The position numbers and the translations under genes were made by a program. From Caldifarciminota bacterium (GTDB taxonomy: Bacteria; Hydrothermota; Hydrothermia; B15-G9; WFZT01), in NCBI GenBank assembly GCA_015489415.1, contig WFZT01000243.1, positions 1 to 33,257 of the forward strand: a stretch of DNA of 33,257 bases. The letters run 5' to 3'. The notes beneath the pieces are model-generated. The model did not search any database and was not told the origin of the DNA. It was given only the letters and a program-made list of their open reading frames with translations. Positions 33,149 to 33,257 of this stretch are shown here, piece by piece. The first letter of the stretch is position 1, and each line of letters begins with the position of its first letter.

Positions 33149-33257
33149 AAATAGAAGAAAAATTGATAGGACTTGGGCTCCAGGTGGAAAGCCTGGAGGC
33201 TCACGACATAGATATGGAAAGTGCAGATTTTTCGCATCTTTTAATAAGCCTCTCTGC
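33145..33257 (+). CDS. Start of an unidentified gene, cut by the window edge
   Basis: About 37 codons are visible, beginning MKIEEKLIGLGLQVESLEAH. The ATG overlaps the carbamate kinase stop (ATGA), so it is likely the next gene of that transcript. I do not recognise the family. The opening MKIEEKL..LG faintly recalls RidA/YjgF proteins, but the following residues do not fit well, and no function is claimed. Confidence 0.55.
   Translation, partial: MKIEEKLIGLGLQVESLEAHDIDMESADFSHLLISLS

Overview
The window looks like chromosome from an uncultured Gram-negative bacterium, probably thermophilic and related to the FCB superphylum or the WOR-3/Hydrothermae-type lineages (inference). Three lines support this. 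There is a type IX secretion (T9SS)-like C-terminal sorting domain at the left edge and a PorV/PorQ-like outer-membrane protein near the right. There is a TonB-dependent receptor. There is also a TtuA-type tRNA 2-thiolation enzyme, a family typical of thermophiles. No rRNA, tRNA, CRISPR array, transposase or prophage was seen. Gene density is high, and many neighbours overlap by ATGA.

Layout. (1) 1-444: 3' end of a secreted T9SS-like cargo gene. (2) 1010-5786: a tightly overlapping import operon with a fused double ATPase, a small S-component-like membrane protein, an EcfT-like protein, a THEP1-like NTPase and a TonB receptor, preceded by a promoter and a leader that may be structured. carA follows (5837-6949) behind a very strong hairpin. 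(3) 7600-13983, minus strand: a six-gene unit reading geranylgeranyl reductase-like, GGGP synthase, HD hydrolase, rho, M23 peptidase/Ig-like protein, rsmA. The first two are archaeal-type lipid genes in a bacterial operon. (4) 14230-18096: holin-like membrane protein and patatin phospholipase, a convergent CapA-type protein, then archease, a PTPS-III-like enzyme and folE2. The last two can form a folate-pterin branch without FolB. (5) 18586-21635: ttuA, convergent perR-like regulator, MFS transporter. (6) 22012-23793: a solitary AT-rich AIPR-type anti-phage candidate with a PD-(D/E)xK-like N-terminus. (7) 24415-27845: cydD-cydC. (8) 28519-33257: PorV-like protein, HhH/beta-barrel fusion, acpS, carbamate kinase and the start of one more gene.

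Most gaps over 300 bases (445-1009, 6950-7599, 18097-18585, 19893-20465, 27846-28518) hold GC-rich imperfect palindromes of a CCCTC...CTCTCCC-hairpin-GGGAGAGGG type. At least some belong to one dispersed family sharing flanking words. Several transcription units have a TATAAT-like -10 box ending only 7-9 nt before the ATG and no Shine-Dalgarno sequence, suggesting leaderless mRNAs. Other genes have clear Shine-Dalgarno sites.

The points most worth following are the bacterial GGGPS/GGR pair, the TonB-ECF-THEP1 import operon with its leader, the Cys-less PTPS next to folE2, the palindrome family, a 163-bp element with mutually exclusive hairpins, and the AIPR-nuclease gene.
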